Assembly: GCF_000196895.1 (NCBI RefSeq)
Contig: NC_014297.1
Coordinates: 558,001-622,000, forward strand
Reading direction: 5' to 3'
Source of the DNA: Halalkalicoccus jeotgali B3
GTDB lineage: Archaea; Halobacteriota; Halobacteria; Halobacteriales; Halalkalicoccaceae
DNA: 64,000 nt
Each line of letters starts with the position of its first letter. The stretch's first letter is position 1. The notes under the pieces are model-generated. The model was not told the origin of the DNA. It made no database searches and saw only the letters and a list, made by a program, of their open reading frames with translations. Position numbers and translations under genes: made by a program. Shown here in pieces: positions 18,103-26,341 of the stretch.

Positions 18103-18128
18103 AATAGTATTTATCTGATATTACTATT
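18103..18128. promoter_or_regulatory. Probable PadR operator
   Basis: AATAGTA (18103-18109) and TACTATT (18122-18128) form a perfect 7-base inverted repeat, 12 bases apart. It lies 7 bases upstream of the PadR start codon, so a bound dimer would block initiation. Auto-repression is typical of the family. Confidence 0.5.
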
Positions 18129-18395
18129 TACTCCTGAAACAGATATAGTTCAGATTACTCTTACTCAAATTCAGTTACTAGAACCATCCCTACTCTAGCA
18201 TATCGTCTATCTTCGAATAGGGATAAATTAACATTCAGTTGACAAATAGTTATTCAGACCATTGATACTCACCAGCACGAAGCGGCATTGGAAACGGCCG
18301 CTGGCTTAATTGGTACCTGGCTGGTGCAGTCAGAACACACCCTGCATAAAGTAGAGAGATTTTGAGAGGCAGTTGCAGACACTGGTGAGGTAGAC

Positions 18396-19463
18396 CTATT
18401 CAGCCATCTGACATGCTTCACGCAGCGTCAGTACCTCGATCCCACGCTCATCGACCCACTCAAGTGTTTCATAGATTCGTTCTTCGGTAACTTCCTCTTT
18501 GTATGTATGAGCACCAAGCACGCCTAACAAACCTTGCTCGGCGATTTTATCCAAGTCAGCTTTGACACTGTCTGGGCTGGAGAATTCGATGAAGTAGTCC
18601 CGATGAGTGTAGAACGGGTCGAATTCGTCCGGATAGTTAATTCGCGAGCCATGCTCAGCATTTGCGATGCTGCTGTAGTATTCGCTAGCGAACTTCCGTG
18701 AGTAGTCGTCGAAGTTGTCATACGGTGCGAGAAACGAATCGACTTCGAACCCGAGGTCCTCGAGTTTCTGTTTAGACTCACCCAGTGCCTCGTGCATCGC
18801 CTCCTCACCGAAGCGCGTAACGGTTTCACCTCGCATGAATGATTCTCCTATTGACTCATCAAGTTCAATATATTTCCCTACGTCATCCTCATCATAACCG
18901 ACAATAGTACGCGTGACGGTTGTTTCGCCATCGGTGATTTCGAGATCTTTTGATTTCCAGTACCCATGCCGGATCTCTTCCGGATAAACTCGATTATCCG
19001 CTGGATCTGCGTCTTCGACGAGTTCATAGGTTCCTACAACACTGTGTTCGGTTGTGTGCGAAGCGATCTCCCAGCCGGCAGCTTCGAGTTCTTCGAGCTG
19101 TTCGACGTCCATCCAATCGTAGCCATTGTAGTCCTGAAGTCCGATTCGACTGGTAATGATACCGGTTGTCGCAGGAGCATCAAAGGCCTGATGGGCTGGA
19201 AATGCTTGCGTATAATCCTTCATTGGCCCGTCATCATATACGAAAACGACTGCCCCGTTTTCAGGTAGTCCCTCTGATTCGTCATCCTTCGAATCCACGT
19301 CCGTCTCGTTATCAGAGTCTACCTCATCACTAACCGAATCATCATTGTTAGTCTCCTCGCCACCATTATCGGAACTACCAAGACAGCCGGCGAAGCTCGC
19401 AGCACCAATGGCCCCGAGACTCAGTATTCGTCTTCTGGAGAGCGCTGATTTGTCCATGCTCAT
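18396..19463 (-). CDS. Polysaccharide deacetylase-like lipoprotein (NodB fold with insertion)
   Basis: 355 residues. Tat signal SRRRILSLGAIGAASFAGC, lipid site Cys27, followed by an acidic Ser/Asp/Asn linker (30-65). The NodB domain has YDDG (Asp77, Asp78), the complete metal motif HTTEH (His136, His140), LAPYDNF (245-251) and GAHTY (His319). About 80 residues of polar, beta-rich sequence (about 141-225) are inserted between the second and third motifs. Unlike the deacetylases at 11965 and 14994 there is no N-terminal beta-sandwich domain. The active site looks intact. It probably acts on a cell-surface or secreted glycan. Confidence 0.9.
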   Translation of the reverse strand: MSMDKSALSRRRILSLGAIGAASFAGCLGSSDNGGEETNNDDSVSDEVDSDNETDVDSKDDESEGLPENGAVVFVYDDGPMKDYTQAFPAHQAFDAPATTGIITSRIGLQDYNGYDWMDVEQLEELEAAGWEIASHTTEHSVVGTYELVEDADPADNRVYPEEIRHGYWKSKDLEITDGETTVTRTIVGYDEDDVGKYIELDESIGESFMRGETVTRFGEEAMHEALGESKQKLEDLGFEVDSFLAPYDNFDDYSRKFASEYYSSIANAEHGSRINYPDEFDPFYTHRDYFIEFSSPDSVKADLDKIAEQGLLGVLGAHTYKEEVTEERIYETLEWVDERGIEVLTLREACQMAE

Positions 19464-19650
19464 ATATCAAGAGTAGATTACATAGTTACAGAGCTGATAA
19501 CTGGTAGACGATCATATTAAGCTGCACAAAACCTTGCTGCCAAGGGATGAAATAGTGTAGAACGCGATGATTTCTTTCTAAAATAGATGGCAAAGACGTC
19601 TACTCAACAGAACTCTGGTGGGCTACCGTTACAGCGACTATGCCTCTTCA

Positions 19651-20649
19651 TCAATCACCTTTCGTTGATGTGAATCCAACTGCTGATGACAACCGATCGA
19701 TGATGTTTCCAGTAGCGCGGAATTCATCATTTACTGATTCGTATCGTCGTATGGATCCGCTTTGATCTACCCAGAGCATCGTCACTCCATGCTGATTTGC
19801 AATCTGTAGTGTATCATCAGATACAGACTCATCACTCGCGAGAAGAAGAGGTCGTGCATAGACTACTTCTGCAACCGTGTTGATCCGTTTGATCTTCTCG
19901 GAATCGACTACTGAGTGAATGTCTGCTACGATCTGTTGATTAAGTAGTTCATCTGTGGCATGAATATGTGCTTTATATGTCTTATCCTCCTCTGTTTGCA
20001 CATCGGCATCAAGCGTCACATCAAATCCACGAGTAGCAAATTCGTTAGCTAACAGCTCTCTAGTCCCGGATTGGGTTTTCTGCCAGTGCTCACCTTTCTC
20101 AGTCAACTCATACTCGTACAATGTCTGTTCAGTCGCTTTTTCTGGCTCACACAGATGAAAACAATCTAAACACCAGAGTCGATGGCTTGGATGGTCGAAC
20201 GAGTCACTACATCCCTTGCAAAACTGCTTTTGAAGGATGTTTATATTAGATGAGTCTACTTCCTCTTCGCACTCTGGACACCGTTGTTCATCCGCATAGT
20301 CATCTATTTCGAATTTTTCTGACTGAGCTGTGAATCCACACTGTTCGTGTTGGAAGAAGGTGGTATGGACGGTATGGGTATCTTCACAGAACGGACACGC
20401 TGTGATGTACTGCAGCCCTTCGGACTGACAGGATGGGCAGATGTATACTTTTGTTGTATACTCTTTGTGGAGGAACTCCCTCTCAGCTAATGCATCCAGT
20501 GCTTCGACACTCGTACCATCTTGGTGAGCAAGCAGATCTTCCGTCTTCGGATACGTAACTTCACCCTCGTCGCTAACTGTCGGTTTGAAGCATTCTACCG
20601 TCCCGTCACTCAATGTGGACAGCAATTGGAATTTACCAACTGATACCAT
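19651..20649 (-). CDS. TackOD1-like multi-zinc-ribbon protein with C-terminal alpha/beta domain
   Basis: 332 residues, no signal, probably cytoplasmic. Residues 71-167 carry a train of cysteine pairs (C71/C74, C85/C88, C104, C124/C127, C144/C147, C160/C163, C167), for example CPSC, CPFC, CPEC, CKGC and CLDC. This matches the TackOD1 metal-binding output domain of archaeal signalling proteins. Residues about 185-330 form an alpha/beta domain (GTRELLANEFATRGFDVTLD, then VVYARPLLLASDE). Its pattern recalls restriction-endonuclease-like folds, but no PD-ExK set can be named with confidence. It is flanked by regulators and surface-protein genes and may be a sensor or effector for the island. Confidence 0.75.
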   Translation of the reverse strand: MVSVGKFQLLSTLSDGTVECFKPTVSDEGEVTYPKTEDLLAHQDGTSVEALDALAEREFLHKEYTTKVYICPSCQSEGLQYITACPFCEDTHTVHTTFFQHEQCGFTAQSEKFEIDDYADEQRCPECEEEVDSSNINILQKQFCKGCSDSFDHPSHRLWCLDCFHLCEPEKATEQTLYEYELTEKGEHWQKTQSGTRELLANEFATRGFDVTLDADVQTEEDKTYKAHIHATDELLNQQIVADIHSVVDSEKIKRINTVAEVVYARPLLLASDESVSDDTLQIANQHGVTMLWVDQSGSIRRYESVNDEFRATGNIIDRLSSAVGFTSTKGD

Positions 20650-21398
20650 ATCGGTACATATTGCCTTTCTATCATATAAATACTAACATCATAATTGCCA
20701 CAGCAATCGACGAAGCATTAGAGCCTTCTCGCAAATGACCCTGTCCTGTTTACTCTTGGACGTTTGCTGAAGACGAGTCTGTGTCTCGGTTCCTGTTTCG
20801 ATGACGTACGTTGGAGATACTATTTGTGAAGAAGTAGTCATCCTGTCAGTACTCCATCAGTAGATCTAAAGCAGCTATTGAAGCTGTTGCTTAAAAATCC
20901 ACACTTGATCTGTAAGCATTATTGATCTGACTATATATTTGCAATCAACTATTTTCGTTTCACCGACCCGTTTGACGCTCCATGCAATTTAAACATGGTT
21001 GAACTACGAGCGGCATTCCACATCTTTGGCAGGTTCCATCTGGATACCGCCGACTTGGGCCTTGCATAAACGATTAATATCGGCTATTATATTAAATATG
21101 CCGACTGGACTATTTAGTCATATATTTTAAATAACGCAATCAAATTGTTGGTAGGTGTGTCCAGTTTGGTGATCATATCGTATTCACTCAGAACTATCGT
21201 ACGAGAATCGTAATCAAGAGTGCTGTATCTCATCTATCGTCCTTCTAGAACATTGTACGGTGGTGTTTGATTGGGGGACCTAGCTAGTGACGCTAACTTG
21301 ATTGTGTAGCAATAGCGAGCCTCTCTCCCTGTGAGATTACAAGCCGATACTCGTGATGGCAATCTCAAGAGGACCTGTCTGAATTCACAACAGAAATT
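20650..21398. other. AT-rich intergenic region
   Basis: About 750 bases with frequent stops in all frames and no supported gene. A quasi-palindrome with CGGC/GCCG arms around an AT-rich core lies at about 21078-21100. Nothing else was recognised. Confidence 0.4.
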
Positions 21399-21614
21399 TC
21401 ATATTTCATGCCAGAGATTACCTGTTTCCCTCGTTTCGGATTCAAGTTCCCCTTGTGCCTCTAATCGACCCAGGCGATATCGCGTTATTTGGGGCGACAG
21501 TCCGATTTCGTCAGCAATCTCTGAAGTAGTCGCTCTCGGCATATGTTTTCGGATAGCTGCCAGAATAATCCTGTCTGTTACTATTCGACGCTGATTTCCA
21601 TTGTTGCCGTTCAT
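21399..21614 (-). CDS. Small winged-helix DNA-binding protein
   Basis: 71 residues forming one winged helix-turn-helix: VTDRIILAAIRKHMPRATTS, IADEIGLSPQITRYRLGRLE (recognition helix) and a short wing ending QGELESETRETGNLWHEI. It resembles the single-domain MarR/ArsR-like regulators common in haloarchaeal accessory regions. A TATA-like run (tttataaata on the minus strand, about 21648-21657) lies roughly 39 bases upstream. Its target is unknown; the lipoprotein and beta-helix genes that follow are on the same strand but transcribed toward it from upstream. Confidence 0.72.
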   Translation of the reverse strand: MNGNNGNQRRIVTDRIILAAIRKHMPRATTSEIADEIGLSPQITRYRLGRLEAQGELESETRETGNLWHEI

Positions 21615-21972
21615 AGCATTACTTACAGATAAAAGAATATTAATCTATTTATAAACTAAATTATACTTGAGTCTAAAGTAGCGTTACATCTTATTCTCTC
21701 TCATGTGATTATATTCACAAAATCCATTCACTTATTATGACGATAATTAGCAATAACGTGGAAACCAGAATAGGCAGTCAAATCCAAGAATGATCGTTTA
21801 AGCTCCACTGTATCGGTAGTGAATCAGTAGCAAAAAGTTCTATCCACAGGTAACGTACTAGATACTTCTCTGCTTTGACGTCCTACACGCAATAAGGGAA
21901 TGGTGTTGTACCTGTTCAGCGGCTAATAAAAACTCTACCCGAAGAGGGAGTACAGAGGGATAAAACCCTCAA
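21615..21972. other. AT-rich intergenic region
   Basis: About 360 bases containing the promoter of the small winged-helix gene and the region after the lipoprotein gene. Nothing further is seen. Confidence 0.35.
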
Positions 21973-22614
21973 CTACGAGTCCGAGGAATCGTCGACAGCA
22001 CCCGCCTGTTCCATCTGATTGAGAACCCGATTGACGAATTCTTCGTTCGTCATGTCGTCGTCCACGAACTGCTGGAGCCACTCGATGTCCAGGAAGACTG
22101 CAACCCGGGTCTCCTTGTTCTCATCGTAGAGCGTGAATTTGATCTCTTCAACCTCTTCGAAGAACTCTTCAGCATCGGCATTGCGAATTGCCTGTTCAAA
22201 GCCGGGTGCGAGAGCCTCAAGCTCTTCCGCCAATTCCTCTCGGTCGGTCGTCAGCAGCATGACCCGGACGTCAAGCCTGTGATCTTTGTACTTGAGCTTC
22301 TTCAGCTTGATAACGTCACTATCGATCTCGAAGCTGTCTCTATCGAAGCCGGGGATGTCATTGTTGTCTTCTTTCTTGTCGTCCTCCTTCCCGTCGTCTT
22401 TCTCGTCTCCATTGTCGTCGTCATGACCGTTGTCGCCGTTATTATCGTCATGACCATCATCGCCGTTGCCACCGTTATCGCCGTTGCCACCGTTATCACC
22501 GTTGCCGCCCGTTCCATCATCGTTGTTATCTTCATCATCCTCGTTACCGGTACAGCCGGCGACGAGTGTTGCGATTCCAGCACCACAGCCGAGGAGCATT
22601 TTTCGTCTCTCCAT
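21973..22614 (-). CDS. Lipoprotein with Gly/Asn/Asp-rich linker
   Basis: 213 residues. Signal peptide MERRKMLLGCGAGIATLVAGC with lipobox Val-Ala-Gly-Cys. A long Asn/Gly/Asp/Lys linker (about 24-85) includes three near-identical NGDNGG units. The C-terminal 125 residues are a compact alpha/beta domain (LDVRVMLLTTDREELAEELE, RVAVFLDIEWLQQFVDDDMT) with no family I recognise. It would be displayed on the membrane's outer face on a flexible stalk. It follows the beta-helix gene on the same strand, 183 bases apart. Confidence 0.82.
   Translation of the reverse strand: MERRKMLLGCGAGIATLVAGCTGNEDDEDNNDDGTGGNGDNGGNGDNGGNGDDGHDDNNGDNGHDDDNGDEKDDGKEDDKKEDNNDIPGFDRDSFEIDSDVIKLKKLKYKDHRLDVRVMLLTTDREELAEELEALAPGFEQAIRNADAEEFFEEVEEIKFTLYDENKETRVAVFLDIEWLQQFVDDDMTNEEFVNRVLNQMEQAGAVDDSSDS
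22461..22510. repeat. 18-base tandem repeat in lipoprotein linker
   Basis: Two identical 18-base units (cgccgttgccaccgttat) at 22461-22478 and 22479-22496, plus a partial third copy to 22510, encode repeated NGDNGG on the minus strand. Confidence 0.8.
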
Positions 22615-22797
22615 GTTTTTTCATTAACCGCTCTATACATAATTGTTTTGGCTTATTATTATCAATCTATTAATATAATAAGGCTAATTTCACATCCGGA
22701 ATATATCAAATACCCATCTCCTAATAAGCAGCCAAGAAGGAGGATGTCTTATCGGCTAGTAACCCCTCTCACTCCGTCGAATACTCGCGTTACTTTT

Positions 22798-24477
22798 TCA
22801 CAGCTCACTGGGATCGACACGTTCCCCATTGAGCATTACCTCGACATTAGAACTCGACTCGAATGCCGTAATGTCGCCAGTAAACTCATACGAATCTGGT
22901 TCACGAGTCGTTCGTCCGGATACTACCGAATCATCGACACTATCGTACGAGTTGATAGTTGCGTCGTTAGCAGTCGATTTCTCAACAGTACCGGAGACAG
23001 TAAACTCATATCTAGCGAACGTGCCACGGCCACTGATAGTAATGGTCTGCTCCGGCTCTTCACGTGGCTCAAGTACAATCGGTGGCTGACGTCCAGTCGA
23101 CCCGAGCTCGAGGTCTGGATAAACCTTATCCTCGTACTCAGGGTGCGTTGCAAAGATATCATAGTTTCCGACCGGCAACCCCTCAAAGAGGGCATACGTT
23201 CCGAAGTAATCCCCTTCTTCTCGGGTACTGTTTAGATAGGAACCGTCGTAGCGACTCATATCCGTCCCGTCATGTGGTGTGATACCGACAGTTGCTCCTT
23301 CAAGATATTCGTCCTCTACACCGGTTTCTCGGACATAAACTCGGAGCTGTGCTCTCTCTGGGCCATCGCGGGGATGCCCAATATCTTCAGCAGGCTCGTC
23401 TTCACCGAAGTGATTATCAGATAATATAACATTGTCCCATTCATCACCGCTGGCGTCGTTATCATACTGGACAACAGGCGCTCCTTCGACGTAGCGGTTG
23501 TCGTCAGGGTCGGTCGAATTGTAGAACCAGTTGTTCTCAATTGTCGCCCCCTCGTTGGGTGTCCCGCGGATAGCAACACTACGGGCAACATTTCCATTGC
23601 GATTTTCGACGTACTCGAACGTGTTGTGGTGGATATCGACTCGATTGCCGCCGGGACTGTGCATCTCGAAACCGAAAATCAGTCCATCGGGTCCCTGAAC
23701 GTTATATCGTGCCTCATAGTTACAGCCCGACGTTCCGTCCGCGGCAATACTATGACGGTTGCCGTTGAAGTAATTGTACTCAATTAGTGGGTCACCACGG
23801 TAGACGATGATGCCATAGCCTAGACCGGACATCATGTTATCATGAATTGAGCAGTGATGAACATGGGCATCGGAACTCATGGAATCCGTAGTATTTCTTC
23901 CGACCCCGATACCGGCATGCGTCCAACCGTAGAACTCGCAATTGTCGATCTCACAGCTTCCGTACGCACGCAGGGCGAGTGAGTTGTACTCCCAAGCATC
24001 CCCAGCTGGATCATAGTAGCCGACTTCCGAACCCCGAAAGCGGAGGCCGGTGATCCGCACATCGTCATCGTAGATCTGGAGCATCCGAGCTGTACGCTGA
24101 GTGCACGTAATGAGGCCACCACTCTTCCCGCCTCTTCCACGACCGCTGGCCAGAGTAATGCCGGCTGGAACCGTGATTCGGCGTCCGGTCAAATCAATTA
24201 CGGCGTCATCAGCGATATACAGGACGTCACCACTGGCGGCATTATCGAATGCCTCGATCAGTTCATCTGCCGTTGAAATGACAACGTCTGCGTCCGCGGG
24301 CGAGACTGTTCGATCGTATCCGTCTCCACCACCGATCTCAGTGTCCGCTAATGAGAAATTCGGTGCTGCACTAGCGCGTCCCATTGATTTCAACCCACCA
24401 ACCCCACTCATAGCGATAACGCCTGCTTGAAGGTAGGTGCGGCGATTCATGGACATGTCGTCGTTCATGCGACCCAT
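22798..24477 (-). CDS. Tat-exported right-handed beta-helix protein with C-terminal beta domains
   Basis: 559 residues from the ATG at 24477, chosen because a TATA box lies 28 bases upstream; ATGs at 24468 and 24450 are also possible. Tat signal NRRTYLQAGVIAMSGVGG. A parallel beta-helix follows (about 30-365) with rungs such as CEIDNCEFYGWTHAGIGVGR, HVHHCSIHDNMMSGLGYG, RVDIHHNTFEYVENRNG and ATIENNWFYN. Next comes a carboxypeptidase-regulatory-like beta domain (about 370-455). The C-terminal 80-residue beta domain (ITISGRGTFARYEFTVSGTV onward) is common at the ends of haloarchaeal secreted proteins. It is a distant relative of the two other beta-helix proteins in this island. Likely role is binding or cutting extracellular polysaccharide. 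Confidence 0.88.
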   Translation of the reverse strand: MGRMNDDMSMNRRTYLQAGVIAMSGVGGLKSMGRASAAPNFSLADTEIGGGDGYDRTVSPADADVVISTADELIEAFDNAASGDVLYIADDAVIDLTGRRITVPAGITLASGRGRGGKSGGLITCTQRTARMLQIYDDDVRITGLRFRGSEVGYYDPAGDAWEYNSLALRAYGSCEIDNCEFYGWTHAGIGVGRNTTDSMSSDAHVHHCSIHDNMMSGLGYGIIVYRGDPLIEYNYFNGNRHSIAADGTSGCNYEARYNVQGPDGLIFGFEMHSPGGNRVDIHHNTFEYVENRNGNVARSVAIRGTPNEGATIENNWFYNSTDPDDNRYVEGAPVVQYDNDASGDEWDNVILSDNHFGEDEPAEDIGHPRDGPERAQLRVYVRETGVEDEYLEGATVGITPHDGTDMSRYDGSYLNSTREEGDYFGTYALFEGLPVGNYDIFATHPEYEDKVYPDLELGSTGRQPPIVLEPREEPEQTITISGRGTFARYEFTVSGTVEKSTANDATINSYDSVDDSVVSGRTTREPDSYEFTGDITAFESSSNVEVMLNGERVDPSEL

Positions 24478-24500
24478 AACCCACACAAGATAGCATAGGA

Positions 24501-24510
24501 TAATATATAT
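24501..24510 (-). promoter_or_regulatory. TATA box of the beta-helix gene
   Basis: ATATATATTA on the minus strand, centred 28 bases upstream of the ATG at 24477. This is the expected spacing for a leaderless haloarchaeal transcript, and it decides the start choice. Confidence 0.65.
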
Positions 24511-24882
24511 GAACAGGATATGAAATGTTATTCTAGCGGTAAGGCTACTTAGCGGGGCAACTAATAGCTGAAAATAACACAATCCGTCCTCCTGGCCAAC
24601 TGTTTCTTAAAAGTATCCAGATATCCTCGCTCGAGGAAGCACCAGTTAGCTAGTATCTAATAATTCATTTCTAAGCACAGAATTTCATATTCTGTATTCT
24701 ATAAAGATGAGAGTAGTTAGATAAGGAAGGTACTAGTGGCCTATACAGATAGCCTTTGTATCCGCTCTATCTATAGATGAAGTAACTCCATCCAAAAATA
24801 GAATCCTTACTAGAATACTATAAGTAATCGAATCACTACAGCAAACCGGTGGTGGATTTTAATATATGTCTAATATTATTTT
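24511..24882. other. AT-rich intergenic region
   Basis: About 370 bases upstream of the beta-helix gene, with stops in all frames. No gene or repeat is recognised. Confidence 0.35.
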
Positions 24883-25980
24883 TTAGGACTGAAGGAAATC
24901 GCGACTATTCCAGACAATGATTACAAGTCCAGTAAAAACGACCAATAAACTGAAGCTCAGCATCCTGGGGATCATTGTCGTATCGTCATCCGACTTTGTA
25001 CTTTCACTAGGCTTCGTAGTAGTAGCGGATCCTTTGTTACGAGTGTCTGTGGCGCTCCCGTTAGTCTTCTCCTCTATTGTGGTGTTGTCTTCCATACTTT
25101 TCTCAGATATGTCCGACCCTGATGAATCGAGTTGAAGGACGATAACGACCTGTCCATGGGAGGCTCCTGGTTGATAGGTCCAGCCCCCACCGGCTTTGTT
25201 GTACGACTCCGCAGCAGTGTTCGGATCAATAGCAGAATTCCACGCCTCATGCTCTTGCTGGATATAGCCAACGACGTTGATTTCATCTGCATGCTCTCCG
25301 TTGAGCTGTACCTCGCCATATTCGACCGTACTCTCCTCAGAGAGCCCATGGAATTCAAAACAGTGAGAATCAAGATATCCATCGCCTTGAGGCAGCTTGT
25401 CACTAGTACCGAACTGGTCTGCATCGAGTGGCCGGTCAGAATATCGTGTTAGTGGGAGGTCCACTGTTATCGGATCTGCGGCTGAGTGCCAATCAAGAGT
25501 AGTTCCAGTCGGAATCACGACCGTTGTGTTCGGAACGGTGTCGCCAACGATTGTTTCGCCAGCCTCGTTTTGGAGTGTAATACATATTTTTGCCGATCCG
25601 TCACCGAGATACGGACTTCGGTATTCATCACGTGGGTTCTGATAACTAATCCAGCTCCCATCACTGGCTGCTGCCTCAAAATAGGGATCACCTTTTTCCG
25701 GTACCGCTTGGACATATCTTTTCCCTGATGATTTGTTTGGCGTATCGGTTCTTGTCTGATTTGCTGATGAATTGAGGTCTTTGATTGTGTCAGAGGATTC
25801 ATCTGCATTGTCAACGACCAAAGGTCCAGATACAACCCCAGAGCCTGGGACAGCACTAACTGTACCGCAGCTAATCATTATCATAAACGCAATAATAACA
25901 ATTAACGCGGGATCTTTTGTCACTGATTTTGTTAACATGGATGATAGTATGAACGAGAAATGTGATCTTGCATCCTGCAT
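24883..25980 (-). CDS. Secreted membrane-anchored protein of unknown function
   Basis: Up to 365 residues. An in-frame ATG at residue 15 (MLTKSVTKDPALIV) gives a more normal Sec signal ending near TVSAVPG. The mature part has Ser/Thr-rich stretches (about 65-90 and 295-330). Between them is a beta-rich domain with an YVQAVPEKGDPYFEAAASDG entry and a WTYQPGASHGQVVIVLQL end. One transmembrane helix near the C-terminus (MLSFSLLVVFTGLVIIVW) precedes a short basic tail, so it is anchored with the body outside. No named family is recognised. It is the last exported protein of the island. Confidence 0.75.
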   Translation of the reverse strand: MQDARSHFSFILSSMLTKSVTKDPALIVIIAFMIMISCGTVSAVPGSGVVSGPLVVDNADESSDTIKDLNSSANQTRTDTPNKSSGKRYVQAVPEKGDPYFEAAASDGSWISYQNPRDEYRSPYLGDGSAKICITLQNEAGETIVGDTVPNTTVVIPTGTTLDWHSAADPITVDLPLTRYSDRPLDADQFGTSDKLPQGDGYLDSHCFEFHGLSEESTVEYGEVQLNGEHADEINVVGYIQQEHEAWNSAIDPNTAAESYNKAGGGWTYQPGASHGQVVIVLQLDSSGSDISEKSMEDNTTIEEKTNGSATDTRNKGSATTTKPSESTKSDDDTTMIPRMLSFSLLVVFTGLVIIVWNSRDFLQS

Positions 25981-26341
25981 CTGAGAGCAGGGTCTGAACT
26001 GATTACGCTGACTATTCTATTTTTATTTCTATTCCACATATACTGGAAAGATAGCGCAAGATAATATATCTTATGTATAATATAATTATAGTAATATTAA
26101 AAATAGACTAGCTTATGATAATAGCGTGACGGAATATTGATAGATGTTCGCTACGGGGTCTGAAACATCACGTGAAGGGAGTCCTCACTATGCATGCAGG
26201 ATCTCTCGAGGGATGCTGACAAGAATAATTCGGCTCAGCGTACATCTTTCGAAATAGAATCCTTTCCGTTTACCCTTTGTCCACTACTGCTCTTCTAAAT
26301 GAGTCACAGGGCCAACGCTCCGTTCCTTCATAAAGCCTCGC
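25981..26341. other. AT-rich intergenic region at the island boundary
   Basis: About 360 bases with a very AT-rich first half, then composition shifts to the GC-rich core chromosome near 26300. No gene, tRNA or attachment-site repeat was seen, although a tRNA or direct repeat was looked for here. Confidence 0.4.

Noticed and set aside
22279-23235. 318-codon plus-strand frame rich in Val/Ile
   Set aside because: Antisense of the Asn/Gly/Asp linker and the end of the beta-helix gene.
25981-26341. Possible tRNA or attachment site at the island boundary
   Set aside because: No cloverleaf-like GC-rich 70-90 base segment or direct repeat matching the 9 kb boundary was found by eye.
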